A stretch of 64,000 nt of DNA from Pseudomonas luteola NBRC 103146 (GCF_002091675.1 NZ_BDAE01000019.1:1-64000); one strand, 5' to 3'. Numbered from the stretch's first letter, positions 9,320 to 19,576 are shown. Notes: a model not told the origin generated them from the letters alone. Program-made: numbers and translations.

Positions 9320-10648
9320 ATGGCTAAGCAAGGTTCTCTCTCTGCGCTCAACAATGGCGGTTTGTCGGAACTGTGGGCGCGCTTGCGCTTCCTGTTTCTG
9401 GCAATCATCGTTTATCGAATTGGTGCGCATATTCCAGTTCCAGGTATAAATCCTGATCAATTGGCTGCACTGTTTCGGCAGAACGAGGGGACCATTCTTA
9501 GCCTGTTCAACATGTTCTCTGGCGGTGCGCTGGAGCGGATGAGTATATTTGCACTTGGGATCATGCCGTATATCTCGGCGTCGATCATCATGCAGCTTCT
9601 CACTGCTATCAGCCCACAGCTAGAGCAGTTGAAAAAAGAAGGCGAGTCTGGTCGCCGCAAGATCAGTCAGTACACTCGTTACGGTACGCTCGTGCTTGCG
9701 CTGGTTCAGGCTACGGGTATGTCTGTAGGACTGGCGAGTCAAGGTGTAGCCTTTTCAGCAGGGTTCAGCTTCTATTTTGTTGCTGTAACCACGTTTGTTG
9801 CAGGCGCACTTTTTATGATGTGGCTGGGTGAGCAGATAACCGAGCGAGGTGTTGGTAATGGAATTTCCATGCTGATCTTCTCGGGTATCGTTGCTGGCTT
9901 ACCGCGAGCGATTGGTCAATCCTTCGAGTCTGCTCGTCAAGGCGATATTAATATCTTCGCTCTGATAGCGGTGGGCCTTGTTGCTGTTGCTATCATTGCG
10001 TTCGTGGTCTTCATCGAGCGCGGCCAGCGTCGTATCGCTGTTCATTATGCTAAGCGCCAGCAAGGCCGCAAGGTGTTTGCAGCGCAAAATAGTCATTTGC
10101 CACTGAAAGTAAATATGGCGGGTGTCATACCTGCTATCTTTGCAAGTAGCATTTTGCTATTCCCGGCCTCGCTAGGCTCGTGGTTCGGTCAGTCTCAAGG
10201 GCTCGGTTGGCTTCAGGATGTGGCTCAGGCCATTGCTCCAGGACAGCCGCTTAATATCTTGCTGTTTAGTGCAGGGATCATATTCTTCTGCTTCTTCTAT
10301 ACAGCCTTGATGTTTAACCCCAAAGACGTTGCCGAGAACCTAAAGAAGTCTGGTGCGTTTATTCCAGGAATCCGTCCTGGTGAGCAGTCTGCACGCTATA
10401 TAGATGGTGTGTTGACGCGTTTGACCATGTTCGGCGCCCTGTATATGACGGCGGTCTGCTTGTTGCCCCAGTTTCTGGTGGTTGCAGCCAACGTGCCGTT
10501 TTACCTCGGCGGGACTTCGCTGCTGATCGTAGTTGTGGTGGTCATGGACTTTATGTCCCAGGTCCAATCGCATCTTGTATCCCACCAGTATGAGTCTCTG
10601 ATGAAGAAAGCCAACCTGAAGGGCTACGGCGGCGGAATGCTCCGCTGA
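9320..10648 (+). CDS. secY: Protein translocase subunit SecY
   Basis: SecY is the channel-forming subunit of the SecYEG translocon in the inner membrane. The 442-residue product has about ten hydrophobic segments. It shows the plug region around [19 protein letters not shown] and the cytosolic loop [18 protein letters not shown]. It starts directly on the rplO stop. The partner secG is encoded at 45489-45878 in this window. Confidence 0.97.
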   Translation: MAKQGSLSALNNGGLSELWARLRFLFLAIIVYRIGAHIPVPGINPDQLAALFRQNEGTILSLFNMFSGGALERMSIFALGIMPYISASIIMQLLTAISPQLEQLKKEGESGRRKISQYTRYGTLVLALVQATGMSVGLASQGVAFSAGFSFYFVAVTTFVAGALFMMWLGEQITERGVGNGISMLIFSGIVAGLPRAIGQSFESARQGDINIFALIAVGLVAVAIIAFVVFIERGQRRIAVHYAKRQQGRKVFAAQNSHLPLKVNMAGVIPAIFASSILLFPASLGSWFGQSQGLGWLQDVAQAIAPGQPLNILLFSAGIIFFCFFYTALMFNPKDVAENLKKSGAFIPGIRPGEQSARYIDGVLTRLTMFGALYMTAVCLLPQFLVVAANVPFYLGGTSLLIVVVVVMDFMSQVQSHLVSHQYESLMKKANLKGYGGGMLR

Positions 10649-10677
10649 TCAGTACCCGTAAGGTTAAGGAGTTGGTG

Positions 10678-10794
10678 ATGAAAGTTCGTGCATCGGTCAA
10701 GAAGCTGTGCCGTAACTGCAAAATCATCCGTCGCGACGGCGTCGTTCGGGTGATCTGCAGCGCGGAGCCGCGTCACAAGCAGCGCCAAGGCTGA
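10678..10794 (+). CDS. rpmJ: 50S ribosomal protein L36, zinc-binding form
   Basis: A 38-residue protein, [19 protein letters not shown] onward. It keeps the zinc ligands C11, C14, C27 and a histidine five residues later (CxxC...C...H), so it is the zinc-containing C-plus type. AAGGAG stands at the right distance before the ATG. It closes the second transcription block; a terminator begins 19 nt downstream. Confidence 0.95.
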   Translation: MKVRASVKKLCRNCKIIRRDGVVRVICSAEPRHKQRQG

Positions 10795-10812
10795 GTGTGA
10801 ATACACGCGTAT

Positions 10813-10851
10813 AACCCGACAGCTAGTGTGCTGTCGGGTTGATCATTTTTT
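10813..10851 (+). terminator. Intrinsic terminator between rpmJ and rpsM
   Basis: A perfect 11-bp stem (10813-10823 with 10830-10840, six-base loop) is followed after GATCA by a T run. It separates rpmJ from the alpha operon. The last two bases of its 3' arm form part of a TTGATC -35 box for the next promoter. Confidence 0.8.
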
Positions 10852-10867
10852 ATTACAGCGTTAATAT
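10839..10867 (+). promoter_or_regulatory. Candidate promoter of the alpha operon (rpsM-rplQ)
   Basis: TTGATC at 10839-10844 and TAATAT at 10862-10867 have 17-bp spacing. The -35 begins within the terminator stem, as at rpsH. A transcript from here would have a leader of roughly 50 nt before rpsM. Confidence 0.6.
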
Positions 10868-10869
10868 CT

Positions 10870-10926
10870 CGCGCCCTTTTCTTGGCTTCCAGGGCGTGGG
10901 TTGCTGTCACATGGAGTTTTTCTAGA
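10870..10926 (+). promoter_or_regulatory. Structured rpsM leader, possible S4-responsive site
   Basis: CGCCCT (10872-10877) pairs with AGGGCG (10891-10896) just upstream of the GGAG ribosome site at 10912-10915. In enteric bacteria S4 represses the alpha operon through a pseudoknot over the rpsM start. This leader occupies the same place, but similarity to that pseudoknot is my inference only. Confidence 0.35.
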
Positions 10927-11283
10927 ATGGCCCGTATTGCAGGCGTTAACATTCCGGATAACAAGCATACTGTTATCTCGCTGACCTATATCTATGGTAT
11001 TGGTCGCACTACTGCTCAGAATATCTGTGCGGCCACAGGCATCAGCCCGTCCGCCAAAATCAAGGATCTGAGCGACGAGCAGATCGATCAGCTGCGTAAT
11101 GAAGTCGCTAAGCTCGTCACTGAAGGTGACCTGCGTCGCGAACTCAACATGAACATCAAGCGCTTGATGGACCTGGGTTGCTACCGTGGCCTTCGCCATC
11201 GTCGCGGTCTGCCGGTTCGTGGTCAGCGTACCAAGACCAACGCGCGTACCCGTAAGGGCCCGCGTAAGCCGATCCGCAAGTAA
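10927..11283 (+). CDS. rpsM: 30S ribosomal protein S13
   Basis: S13 is a 30S head protein contacting P-site tRNA and L5. The ATG at 10927 gives [19 protein letters not shown] and 118 residues. A longer frame from 10882 covers only the leader. The C-terminal block [19 protein letters not shown] is diagnostic. It opens the alpha operon. Confidence 0.97.
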   Translation: MARIAGVNIPDNKHTVISLTYIYGIGRTTAQNICAATGISPSAKIKDLSDEQIDQLRNEVAKLVTEGDLRRELNMNIKRLMDLGCYRGLRHRRGLPVRGQRTKTNARTRKGPRKPIRK

Positions 11284-11313
11284 TCGCATCCGCGAATCGA
11301 CAGGAATTTAGTC

Positions 11314-11703
11314 ATGGCAAAACCTGCTGCTCGTCCTCGTAAGAAAGTCAAAAAGACAGTGGTTGATGGCATCGCCCACATCCATGCGTCTTTCAATAAC
11401 ACCATCGTAACCATTACTGATCGTCAAGGTAATGCGTTGTCCTGGGCTACTTCTGGTGGTTCCGGTTTCCGTGGCTCCCGTAAGAGCACTCCGTTCGCTG
11501 CCCAGGTTGCAGCTGAGCGTGCCGGACAGGCAGCTCTTGAGTACGGTCTCAAGAACCTTGACGTAAACGTCAAAGGCCCAGGCCCGGGCCGTGAGTCTGC
11601 AGTGCGTGCATTGAACGCCTGTGGTTACAAGATCGCCAGCATTACCGACGTGACGCCCATCCCGCATAATGGATGCCGTCCGCCGAAGAAGCGTCGCGTG
11701 TAA
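11314..11703 (+). CDS. rpsK: 30S ribosomal protein S11
   Basis: S11 is a platform protein near the E-site mRNA. The 129-residue product carries the motif [20 protein letters not shown] and a basic tail PPKKRRV. ACAGGA precedes the ATG. It lies 30 nt after rpsM. Confidence 0.97.
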   Translation: MAKPAARPRKKVKKTVVDGIAHIHASFNNTIVTITDRQGNALSWATSGGSGFRGSRKSTPFAAQVAAERAGQAALEYGLKNLDVNVKGPGPGRESAVRALNACGYKIASITDVTPIPHNGCRPPKKRRV

Positions 11704-11719
11704 TAGGAGACAGTAAGAA

Positions 11720-12340
11720 ATGGCTCGTTACATTGGTCCCAAGTGCAAACTGTCCCGCCGTGAAGGCACCGATCTCTTCCTGAAGAGCGGTGTGCGCGCG
11801 ATTGAATCCAAGTGCAATATTGAAACTGCTCCTGGAGCTCACGGTCAGCGTCGTGGTCGTCTATCCGACTATGGTCTGCAGTTACGTGAGAAGCAAAAAG
11901 TTCGTCGTATCTACGGCGTCCTGGAGCGTCAGTTTGCTGGTTATTACAAAGAAGCTGCTCGTCGCAAAGGTGCAACAGGCGAAAACCTGCTGCAGCTGCT
12001 AGAAACTCGTTTGGATAACGTTGTTTACCGTATGGGTTTCGGTGCTACTCGTGCAGAGTCTCGCCAGCTGGTTTCTCACAAGTCCATTACTGTTAATGGT
12101 CAGACTGTAAACATCCCGTCCTACCAAGTTAAGCCTGGTGATGTGGTAGCAGTACGCGAGAAGGCAAAGAATCAACTGCGTATCGCCCAAGCTCTCGAGC
12201 TTTGCGCCCAGCGCGGTCGTGTTGAGTGGGTAGAAGTCGACTCCGAGAAGAAGTCTGGTACGTTCAAGAGCGTTCCGGCTCGTGGCGACCTTTCCGCCGA
12301 CATCAACGAAAACCTGATTGTCGAGCTCTACTCCAAGTAA
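11720..12340 (+). CDS. rpsD: 30S ribosomal protein S4
   Basis: S4 is a primary 16S binder and the likely feedback regulator of this operon, as known in E. coli. The 206-residue product begins [19 protein letters not shown] and holds an S4 RNA-binding domain near residues 95-160 ([20 protein letters not shown]). It is followed by rpoA. Confidence 0.97.
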   Translation: MARYIGPKCKLSRREGTDLFLKSGVRAIESKCNIETAPGAHGQRRGRLSDYGLQLREKQKVRRIYGVLERQFAGYYKEAARRKGATGENLLQLLETRLDNVVYRMGFGATRAESRQLVSHKSITVNGQTVNIPSYQVKPGDVVAVREKAKNQLRIAQALELCAQRGRVEWVEVDSEKKSGTFKSVPARGDLSADINENLIVELYSK

Positions 12341-12362
12341 GGGCTAGAAAATAGGTGCATCC

Positions 12363-13364
12363 ATGCAGAGTTCGGTAAATGAGTTCCTGACCCCCCGGCA
12401 CATTGATGTGCAGGCGGTCAGTCCAACCCGCGCCAAAATCACGCTCGAGCCTCTCGAGCGCGGTTTTGGTCATACCTTGGGCAACGCGCTTCGTCGCATC
12501 TTGTTGTCCTCCATGCCTGGCTGCGCGGTGGTCGAAGCCGAAATTGATGGCGTACTACACGAGTACAGCGCAATCGAAGGCGTGCAGGAAGACGTTATTG
12601 AAATCCTGCTTAACCTTAAAGGTCTGGCTATCAAGCTTCATGGTCGTGACGAGGTGACTCTGACCCTTTCCAAGAAAGGTCAAGGTCCCGTTCTGGCTTC
12701 CGATATTCAGCTTGAGCATGACGTTGAAATCGTCAACGGCGATCATGTCATTGCTCATCTGGCTGATAACGGTTCGCTGAACATGCGGCTTAAGATTGCT
12801 CGTGGCCGTGGCTATGAGCCGGCTGATGCTCGCCAGAGTGAAGAAGACGAGACGCGTGCCATTGGTCGCCTGCAGCTCGATTCCTCTTTTAGCCCGGTTC
12901 GCCGTGTGGCCTATGTGGTCGAAAACGCTCGTGTTGAGCAGCGTACTAACCTGGATAAGCTGGTTCTTGATCTTGAGACCAATGGTACTCTAGATCCTGA
13001 GGAAGCTATCCGTCGTGCTGCAACCATCTTGCAACAGCAATTGGCTGCTTTCGTTGATCTCAAAGGTGACAGTGAGCCTGTTGTCGTTGAGCAGGAAGAC
13101 GAAATTGATCCGATTCTGCTGCGTCCGGTTGATGACCTTGAACTGACCGTCCGTTCGGCTAACTGCTTGAAAGCTGAGAATATCTACTATATCGGTGATC
13201 TGATTCAGCGTACCGAAGTAGAGCTGCTCAAGACGCCTAACCTAGGTAAGAAGTCGCTTACCGAGATTAAGGATGTCCTAGCTTCACGTGGTTTGTCGCT
13301 TGGCATGCGCCTGGACAACTGGCCCCCGGCAAGTCTTAAGAAGGACGATAAGGCTACAGCCTGA
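12363..13364 (+). CDS. rpoA: RNA polymerase subunit alpha
   Basis: Alpha dimerises to assemble RNA polymerase, and its C-terminal domain contacts UP elements and activators. The 333-residue product has the N-terminal assembly domain ([20 protein letters not shown] near residues 28-47), a linker, and the C-terminal domain around [18 protein letters not shown]. It sits between rpsD and rplQ as in most proteobacteria. Confidence 0.98.
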   Translation: MQSSVNEFLTPRHIDVQAVSPTRAKITLEPLERGFGHTLGNALRRILLSSMPGCAVVEAEIDGVLHEYSAIEGVQEDVIEILLNLKGLAIKLHGRDEVTLTLSKKGQGPVLASDIQLEHDVEIVNGDHVIAHLADNGSLNMRLKIARGRGYEPADARQSEEDETRAIGRLQLDSSFSPVRRVAYVVENARVEQRTNLDKLVLDLETNGTLDPEEAIRRAATILQQQLAAFVDLKGDSEPVVVEQEDEIDPILLRPVDDLELTVRSANCLKAENIYYIGDLIQRTEVELLKTPNLGKKSLTEIKDVLASRGLSLGMRLDNWPPASLKKDDKATA

Positions 13365-13407
13365 TCGTTATTAGTCACCGAACGTTAGTTTGGTAAGGAA
13401 TTTAACC

Positions 13408-13800
13408 ATGCGTCATCGTAAAAGTGGTCGTCACCTGAACCGCACGAGCGCACACCGCAAGGCTATGTTCCAGAACATGGCTGTGTCGCTGTTCGAGCAT
13501 GAACTGATCAAAACTACTCTTCCGAAAGCCAAGGAACTGCGTCGCGTTGCCGAGCCGCTGATCACTCTGGCCAAAGAAGATAGCGTTGCCAACCGTCGTC
13601 TGGCTTTCGACCGTACTCGTTCGAAAGCTGCTGTCGGCAAGCTGTTTAACGATCTGGGCAAGCGTTATGCAAATCGTCCAGGTGGTTACCTGCGTATTCT
13701 CAAGTGCGGCTTCCGTGCTGGTGATAACGCTCCTATGGCCTATGTTGAGCTGGTTGACCGTCCTATTGGCGGCACAGTTGAGGCTGACTCTGCTGAATAA
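13408..13800 (+). CDS. rplQ: 50S ribosomal protein L17
   Basis: L17 is a 50S protein near the tunnel exit. The ATG at 13408 gives [20 protein letters not shown] and a 130-residue protein with AAGGA upstream. A TTG further upstream in frame is not family-like. It is the last gene of the ribosomal superoperon, followed by a strong terminator. Confidence 0.96.
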   Translation: MRHRKSGRHLNRTSAHRKAMFQNMAVSLFEHELIKTTLPKAKELRRVAEPLITLAKEDSVANRRLAFDRTRSKAAVGKLFNDLGKRYANRPGGYLRILKCGFRAGDNAPMAYVELVDRPIGGTVEADSAE

Positions 13801-13815
13801 ACAGTGAGTGTTATC

Positions 13816-13844
13816 AAAAGCCGGGCCTAGTGTCCGGCTTTTTT
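13816..13844 (+). terminator. Intrinsic terminator after rplQ
   Basis: A 9-bp stem (AAAAGCCGG at 13816-13824 with CCGGCTTTT at 13834-13842) is followed by further T residues. It ends the alpha operon. Confidence 0.85.
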
Positions 13845-13878
13845 ATGCTTAAAGTAGTTGGGTTTTCTATCACAAGGC

Positions 13879-13900
13879 TAGATCTAATAAATTAGATCTA
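13879..13900. promoter_or_regulatory. Perfect palindrome upstream of katA, candidate operator
   Basis: TAGATCTAAT and ATTAGATCTA form a perfect 10-bp inverted repeat with a 2-base centre, 67 bp before the katA start. The position fits an operator close to the katA promoter. It does not match a Fur box or a full four-part OxyR site, so the binding protein is unknown. Confidence 0.5.
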
Positions 13901-13967
13901 CCGTCCCGCTTTTAACATACTTCTCTGCAAGACGCGCTGAAGCGCAATTCCAAGGGAGAAGTTTTTC

Positions 13968-15425
13968 ATGAGCCAGAACAATACGCTCACTACTGCTAGC
14001 GGCATTCCAGTTGCCGACAATCAAAACTCTCGCTCTGCCGGTGAGCGTGGCCCGTTGCTGTTAGATGATTTTCATCTTGTTGAAAAGCTGGCTCACTTCA
14101 ACCGTGAAGTGATTCCTGAGCGTCGTGTACATGCAAAAGGTTCTGGGGCTTACGGTACTTTTACCGTTACTCAAAATATTACCCATCTATCCTCTGCTCG
14201 GCTTTTTGAAAGCGTAGGTAAGCAGACGCCGGTATTCTTGCGCTTTTCTACTGTTGGCGGTGAGCGTGGCTCGGCAGATACCGAACGTGATCCTCGTGGT
14301 TTTGCCTTGAAGTTTTACACGGAAGAGGGCAACTGGGATATCGTTGGTAACAACACGCCTGTTTTCTTCCTGCGTGATCCACTGAAGTTTCCCGATTTCA
14401 TTCATACCCAGAAGCGCAACCCGCAGACTAACCTAAAGAGCCCGCAAATGATGTGGGACTTCTGGTCGCATTCTCCGGAGTCACTGCACCAGGTAACCAT
14501 TCTGTTCTCTGATCGTGGTATTCCTGACGGCTATCGCTTCATGCATGGCTTTGGGAGCCACACGTTTAGCGTTATCAATGAAGCGGGTGAGCGGCGCTTC
14601 GTGAAGTGGCATTTTAAGAGCAAGCAGGGCATCAAGAATCTATCTCCGGCGGAAGCTACGAGGTTGGCCGGTACTGATCCAGATTATGCTCAGCGTGATC
14701 TGTTCGATGCAATCGAGCGGGGTGACTTTCCGAAATGGCGCGTTTGCATTCAGGTGATGGACGAAGCTGAAGCGTTTAGCCGTACAGAGAATCCGTTCGA
14801 TGTCACCAAGGTATGGTCGCAAAAAGAGTTTCCGTTGATTGAGGTGGGTGACCTGGAGCTTAACCGTAATCCACTTAATTATTTTGCAGAGGTTGAACAG
14901 GCAGCTTTTGCTCCTAGTAACGTAGTGCCAGGGGTTGGTCTGTCGCCTGATCGAATGTTGCAGGGGCGCGTGTTCGCTTATGCTGATGCTCAGCGTTATC
15001 GTGTCGGAACCAACTATCAGCAGCTGCCTGTAAATATTCCGCGTTCGCCTTACCAGAACTACCAACGTGATGGTGCCATGCGTTTTGATGGTAATGGTGG
15101 GGCAGCGCCCAACTATGAGCCAAACAGCTTTAGCAATGCACCCAAGGAGGCCCCTCAGTACCGTGAGCCTGCAATGGCATTGAGTGGTGCAGCGGATCGT
15201 CATGATCATCGCCTGGACGAGGATTATTACTCTCAAGCAGGAGCGTTGTTCCGCCTGATGTCCGATGCGCAAAAGGCATTGTTGATCGATAACATCACTG
15301 GTGCTATGCGTTCTGTTACGCGTGACGTTCAATGCCGCCAGATTGCTCATTTCCTTAAGGCGGATCGCGCTTATGGTGAGGGGATCGCCAGTGGTTTGGG
15401 TGTGTCCTTAAGCGAAGTGGAATAA
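13968..15425 (+). CDS. katA: Catalase, small-subunit heme type
   Basis: The enzyme dismutates hydrogen peroxide to water and oxygen. The 485-residue length is that of small-subunit (clade 3-like) catalases. Catalytic residues are visible: H55 in [14 protein letters not shown], an Asn near 128 in GNNTPVFF, and the proximal heme ligand Y338 in [11 protein letters not shown]. There is no signal peptide, so it should be cytoplasmic. GGGAGAAG precedes the ATG. In many pseudomonads katA is followed by bacterioferritin; here it is followed by an MBL-fold gene. Confidence 0.95.
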   Translation: MSQNNTLTTASGIPVADNQNSRSAGERGPLLLDDFHLVEKLAHFNREVIPERRVHAKGSGAYGTFTVTQNITHLSSARLFESVGKQTPVFLRFSTVGGERGSADTERDPRGFALKFYTEEGNWDIVGNNTPVFFLRDPLKFPDFIHTQKRNPQTNLKSPQMMWDFWSHSPESLHQVTILFSDRGIPDGYRFMHGFGSHTFSVINEAGERRFVKWHFKSKQGIKNLSPAEATRLAGTDPDYAQRDLFDAIERGDFPKWRVCIQVMDEAEAFSRTENPFDVTKVWSQKEFPLIEVGDLELNRNPLNYFAEVEQAAFAPSNVVPGVGLSPDRMLQGRVFAYADAQRYRVGTNYQQLPVNIPRSPYQNYQRDGAMRFDGNGGAAPNYEPNSFSNAPKEAPQYREPAMALSGAADRHDHRLDEDYYSQAGALFRLMSDAQKALLIDNITGAMRSVTRDVQCRQIAHFLKADRAYGEGIASGLGVSLSEVE

Positions 15426-15440
15426 GTATCGTCAGTTCAG

Positions 15441-15467
15441 AAGGCCCCTCCTACGAGGGGCTTTTTT
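15441..15467 (+). terminator. Intrinsic terminator after katA
   Basis: GCCCCTC (15444-15450) pairs with GAGGGGC (15455-15461) around CTAC, extended by A-T pairs, with a six-T tract. It makes katA monocistronic. Confidence 0.85.
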
Positions 15468-15553
15468 ATTGTCTGCAAATAAATGTACAGATAGAGGAAA
15501 CACCTGACGCCCGCGGTGTGTCGCAATAAAAGAACCACACTGGGATTGATCTC

Positions 15554-16426
15554 ATGCGTATACATCATCTTAACTGCGGTTGTATGTGTCCGTGGGGCGG
15601 TGCGCTTTTTGATGGATTTAGCAAAGGCCTGACAGGACATCTTGTTTGTCATTGTCTGTTGATTGAGACAGACAACGATGGCCTTGTCTTGGTTGATACA
15701 GGGTTTGGTGCCCGTGATGTTCATGCACCGCACAAGCGTCTTAGCAGATTTTTCATTGGGTTCAACAATATCCAGTTTGAGATGCGTTATACCGCTATCG
15801 AGCAAATTCGGCTGCTTGGATTCCAGGCCAGCGATGTACGCCATATTGTGCTTACCCATCTGGACTTCGACCATGCGGGTGGTCTGGAGGATTTTCCAGA
15901 CGCCACGGTTCATGTGCTAGAGCGTGAGATAAGTATGGCTCGTTTGCCTCATGGCTATATAGGCAAGCGACGCTACCGTTTTCATCAATGGGACCAGGTA
16001 AGGCGCTGGGAACTATATGAGCCTCAAGGCGAGGCATGGTATGGCTTTTCTGCAGTTCGGGATTTGAAAGGTCTGCCTCCAGAAATTCTCATGATTCCAT
16101 TGGCAGGCCATACCTGGGGGCATGCGGGGATTGCCATTCAGACACCGACAGGTTGGTTGCTTCACGCTGGTGATGCTTACTTTTATCGTGAAGAAGTCGG
16201 GCAGCCGAAGCGTTCCTGTACGCCAGGTTTGCGTTTTTATCAAACGATGATGGAAGTTAACCGAGAGCTACGTCTGCGTAATCAGCAGCGGCTGCGTGAG
16301 CTTTCGTTGACACATAAGAGTGAGGTGGAGCTTTTTTGCAGTCATGATGCAAAGGAGTTGGAGCGCTGCCAGCAAAGTAGGCCGACAGAGCTCCAAGTTG
16401 TAGATGCAAAGCCTACTAACCTATAA
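15554..16426 (+). CDS. MBL-fold metallo-hydrolase, lactonase-like
   Basis: This 290-residue protein belongs to the metallo-beta-lactamase superfamily and resembles N-acyl-homoserine-lactonase-type members in layout. Visible metal-site residues are H102, D106 and H107 in THLDFDHAGG, H186/H190 in GHTWGH, D207 in HAGDAYF and H264 in CSHD. The usual second histidine of HxHxDH is D104. There is no signal peptide. The ribosome site is weak. It lies alone between the katA terminator and convergent uvrA. The substrate cannot be told from sequence. Confidence 0.8.
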   Translation: MRIHHLNCGCMCPWGGALFDGFSKGLTGHLVCHCLLIETDNDGLVLVDTGFGARDVHAPHKRLSRFFIGFNNIQFEMRYTAIEQIRLLGFQASDVRHIVLTHLDFDHAGGLEDFPDATVHVLEREISMARLPHGYIGKRRYRFHQWDQVRRWELYEPQGEAWYGFSAVRDLKGLPPEILMIPLAGHTWGHAGIAIQTPTGWLLHAGDAYFYREEVGQPKRSCTPGLRFYQTMMEVNRELRLRNQQRLRELSLTHKSEVELFCSHDAKELERCQQSRPTELQVVDAKPTNL

Positions 16427-16437
16427 AGGTTAGTAGG
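16412..16437. terminator. Hairpin between convergent MBL gene and uvrA
   Basis: CCTACTAACCT (16412-16422) and AGGTTAGTAGG (16427-16437) form a perfect 11-bp stem with an ATAA loop, overlapping the stop codon of the MBL gene. Neither strand has a good T-tract, so it is a weak bidirectional terminator at best. Confidence 0.45.
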
Positions 16438-16442
16438 GGGCA

Positions 16443-19277
16443 TCACGCTCGGTCACGCTCCAGCAATGGTTGCAGAAACCGTCCGGTATGCGAGGCTGGA
16501 TTCTCGGCTACGTCTTCTGGTGTACCTGTCGCGATGATCTGACCGCCCTTCGAGCCGCCTTCAGGTCCTAGGTCCACCAGCCAGTCTGCCGTCTTGATAA
16601 CATCCAGGTTATGCTCGATCACTACGACGGTATTGCCGTGGTCACGTAGGCGGTGAAGTACGTCAAGCAATTGCTGGATATCCGCAAAGTGAAGACCGGT
16701 TGTGGGCTCGTCAAGGATATAGAGTGTCTTGCCTGTATCACGCTTGGATAGCTCTCGAGCCAGTTTGACACGCTGTGCTTCTCCACCAGAGAGCGTGGTT
16801 GCGCTTTGGCCTAGGCGGATATACGACAGGCCGACATCCATCAGGGTTTGAAGCTTACGCGCCAGGGCAGGCACTGCATCAAAGAACTCACGCGCTTCTT
16901 CGATGGTCATGTCCAACACCTCTGTGATGGTCTTACCCTTGTATTTGACCTCAAGTGTTTCACGGTTATAGCGCTTGCCTTTACAGACATCGCATGACAC
17001 ATAAATGTCGGGCAAGAAGTGCATCTCTACCTTGATAACGCCATCACCCTGACATGCCTCACAGCGGCCACCTTTCACGTTAAAGGAGAAGCGGCCCGGC
17101 CCGTATCCTCTGGAGCGCGCCTCTGGCACACCCGCGAACAGCTCACGTATGGGTGTGAAAATGCCCGTATAAGTCGCCGGGTTTGATCGAGGAGTGCGTC
17201 CAATAGGGCTTTGGTCGATATCGACAACTTTGTCGATATGCTGCAGGCCATCGAACGAATCATAGGGTGCTACTTCCAGCGTAGTGGCGCCGTTGAGTGC
17301 GGTAGCTGTAATAGGGAACAGGGTATTATTGATGAGGGTTGACTTGCCTGAGCCTGAAACACCTGTAATGCATGTGAACAAGCCTACTGGAATACGCAGC
17401 TCAACGTTCTGTAGGTTATTGCCGCGGGCACCTTTAATGACCAGTTCTTTCTTCTTGTCACGCTTGGTGCGCTCGGCAGGCACGACGATTTTCTTTCGTC
17501 CTGAAAGATACATACCCGTTACGGACTCTGGGTGTGCCATGACTTCTGCCGGTGTACCTTGGGCAATGATCTGGCCACCGTGTACGCCTGCCCCTGGGCC
17601 AATATCTACAACATAATCGGCAAGGCGGATTGCATCCTCATCGTGCTCTACGACGATGACAGTATTACCCAGGTTACGCAGGTGCGTAAGTGTTCCTAAC
17701 AGGCGTTCGTTGTCCCGTTGATGCAGGCCAATAGAAGGCTCATCAAGAATGTACATGACCCCGACAAGGCCTGCGCCAATCTGGCTGGCGAGGCGAATAC
17801 GTTGAGCCTCGCCCCCGGAAAGTGTGTCGGCGCTGCGGTCCAGGGTGAGGTAGTCCAGTCCTACATTGACCAGGAACTGCAAGCGCTCGCGGATTTCCTT
17901 GAGAATCTTGTCTGCGATCTGGCCTTTATGTCCGGCCAGGGTCAGGTCCGCAAAGTAGCTGGTTGCATCTCCTACCGGTAAGCGCGTCACGGCAGGTAGC
18001 GTTTTGTCCCCGACCCATACGTGACGTGACTCACGGCGCAGACGTGTACCATTACACTCCGAACACGGCTGTGTGCTCAGGTATTTGGCCAACTCGTCCC
18101 GTACGCTTTGTGATTCGGTTTCACGATAGCGTCGCTCCAGATTCGGCAGAATGCCTTCGAATGGGTGAGAGCGCTTGACGATGTCTCCGCGATCGTTGAG
18201 ATAGCGAAACTCTACGCCCTCACGACCAGAGCCGTTGAGCACCGCTTTCTGATGGTTGGCGCTGAGGTTCTTAAAGGGTTCTTCAAGGCTGAAGCCGTAA
18301 TGGGCTGCAAGTGAACCCAGCATTTGGAAGTAATAGACGTTGCGGCGATCCCACCCGCGTACGGCCCCTTCTGCCAGGGAAAGCTCGCTATTTACAACTC
18401 GGCGTGCATCGAAAAACTGCCTAACGCCCAGGCCGTCACAGGTAGGGCAGGCACCGGCCGGGTTGTTGAACGAGAATAGCTTGGGCTCAAGCTCGCCGAT
18501 GGAGAATCCGCAAATCGGGCAGGAGAAGCGAGCTGAAAAGAGTACTTCTCCACCGTCCTCGCCCTCCAAGGGAGCGATTACAGCAATATCATCGGCCAGT
18601 TTAAGCGCTGTCTCAAACGATTCTGCCAAGCGCTGCTGGATGTCGCCGCGTACTTTAAAGCGATCGACCACGATTTCGATGGTGTGCTTTTTTTGCTTGT
18701 CTAGCTTGGGCAGGTCGTCTAATTCGTACAGGCGACCATCTACCCGAGCACGAACAAAGCCCTGCGCACGCATCTCTTCGAAGATAGCCTGATGCTCACC
18801 CTTGCGCTCACGGATGACAGGAGCCAGCAACATAAGGCGGCGACCTTCCGGCATGCTGACGACCTGATCGACCATCTGACTGACGGTCTGTGCTTCCAGA
18901 GGCACGTCGTGATCGGGACACCGTGGCGTGCCTACACGCGCGTAAAGCAGGCGCAGGTAATCGTAGATCTCGGTGATAGTCCCTACCGTTGAGCGAGGGT
19001 TATGCGAGGTAGACTTCTGCTCAATGGAAATCGCAGGTGATAAGCCTTCTATGCTATCGACCTCAGGCTTTTCCATCATTGACAGGAATTGGCGAGCATA
19101 AGCCGATAATGATTCGACGTAGCGGCGCTGCCCTTCGGCATAAAGCGTATCGAATGCCAGAGACGATTTGCCCGAGCCGGACAAGCCTGTAATGACGATG
19201 AGCTGATCGCGGGGTAGGGTAAGGTCGAAATTTTTTAGATTGTGGGTTCGCGCCCCACGGATAAGGATCTTATCCAC
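16443..19277 (-). CDS. uvrA: Excinuclease ABC subunit A (GTG start)
   Basis: UvrA recognises bulky DNA lesions and loads UvrB in nucleotide excision repair. The protein has two ABC ATPase modules, each with a Walker A ([18 protein letters not shown]) and signature LSGGEAQR, plus zinc fingers (CPICG and CPTC; CEAC and CDVC). I start it at GTG 19277, giving [15 protein letters not shown] after the initiator, the family N-terminus; the product is 944 residues. The open frame continues upstream, but that sequence is not UvrA-like. No LexA box is visible upstream. Confidence 0.95.
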   Translation of the reverse strand: MDKILIRGARTHNLKNFDLTLPRDQLIVITGLSGSGKSSLAFDTLYAEGQRRYVESLSAYARQFLSMMEKPEVDSIEGLSPAISIEQKSTSHNPRSTVGTITEIYDYLRLLYARVGTPRCPDHDVPLEAQTVSQMVDQVVSMPEGRRLMLLAPVIRERKGEHQAIFEEMRAQGFVRARVDGRLYELDDLPKLDKQKKHTIEIVVDRFKVRGDIQQRLAESFETALKLADDIAVIAPLEGEDGGEVLFSARFSCPICGFSIGELEPKLFSFNNPAGACPTCDGLGVRQFFDARRVVNSELSLAEGAVRGWDRRNVYYFQMLGSLAAHYGFSLEEPFKNLSANHQKAVLNGSGREGVEFRYLNDRGDIVKRSHPFEGILPNLERRYRETESQSVRDELAKYLSTQPCSECNGTRLRRESRHVWVGDKTLPAVTRLPVGDATSYFADLTLAGHKGQIADKILKEIRERLQFLVNVGLDYLTLDRSADTLSGGEAQRIRLASQIGAGLVGVMYILDEPSIGLHQRDNERLLGTLTHLRNLGNTVIVVEHDEDAIRLADYVVDIGPGAGVHGGQIIAQGTPAEVMAHPESVTGMYLSGRKKIVVPAERTKRDKKKELVIKGARGNNLQNVELRIPVGLFTCITGVSGSGKSTLINNTLFPITATALNGATTLEVAPYDSFDGLQHIDKVVDIDQSPIGRTPRSNPATYTGIFTPIRELFAGVPEARSRGYGPGRFSFNVKGGRCEACQGDGVIKVEMHFLPDIYVSCDVCKGKRYNRETLEVKYKGKTITEVLDMTIEEAREFFDAVPALARKLQTLMDVGLSYIRLGQSATTLSGGEAQRVKLARELSKRDTGKTLYILDEPTTGLHFADIQQLLDVLHRLRDHGNTVVVIEHNLDVIKTADWLVDLGPEGGSKGGQIIATGTPEDVAENPASHTGRFLQPLLERDRA

Positions 19278-19576
19278 GTATGTTATGGCCTCGCTTGGCG
19301 GGCATCTGAGAACCCGCAATTGTACGACGTCGGCCGGGTGCGCGTCGAAACGTCGCGCCTGTGCCGGACAGGTCAAGACTGGTAAAATTGTGAGTGCTCT
19401 TCAGCAGTAATTGCCGCGTTGCCAAATTGGCAACGGTACAGCCAAGGGACAGCATGTCTGGGGTATAAGTCGGCATGCTTGGGCTTCGTCCCGCTTTCCT
19501 ATATGTGGTCATTCTTTCGCTATTTTTAAAGTTATCCGGCACGATGAATTTTGAGGTGCCGACAAGAGGAGTATTC
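19278..19576. other. Divergent uvrA-yajR intergenic region
   Basis: About 300 bp without a gene. It holds a perfect 9-bp inverted repeat at 19417-19435 and a GAGGAG ribosome site for the downstream transporter (19566-19571). I see no LexA box and no promoter good enough to call with confidence. Confidence 0.5.
19417..19435. promoter_or_regulatory. Palindrome between uvrA and yajR, candidate operator
   Basis: CGTTGCCAA and TTGGCAACG flank a single A: a perfect 19-bp palindrome, 140 bp from each start codon. Such a site typically binds a homodimeric repressor. I cannot assign the protein. Confidence 0.4.

Noticed and set aside
13862-13905. Four-part OxyR site before katA
   Set aside because: Only CTAT and CTAG with 7-bp spacing are found; the remaining tetramers do not fit.
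19278-19376. N-terminal extension of the uvrA frame
   Set aside because: The extra residues do not resemble UvrA, and the GTG at 19277 gives the exact family N-terminus.
19278-19576. LexA box for uvrA
   Set aside because: No CTG-N10-CAG sequence is present in the upstream region.
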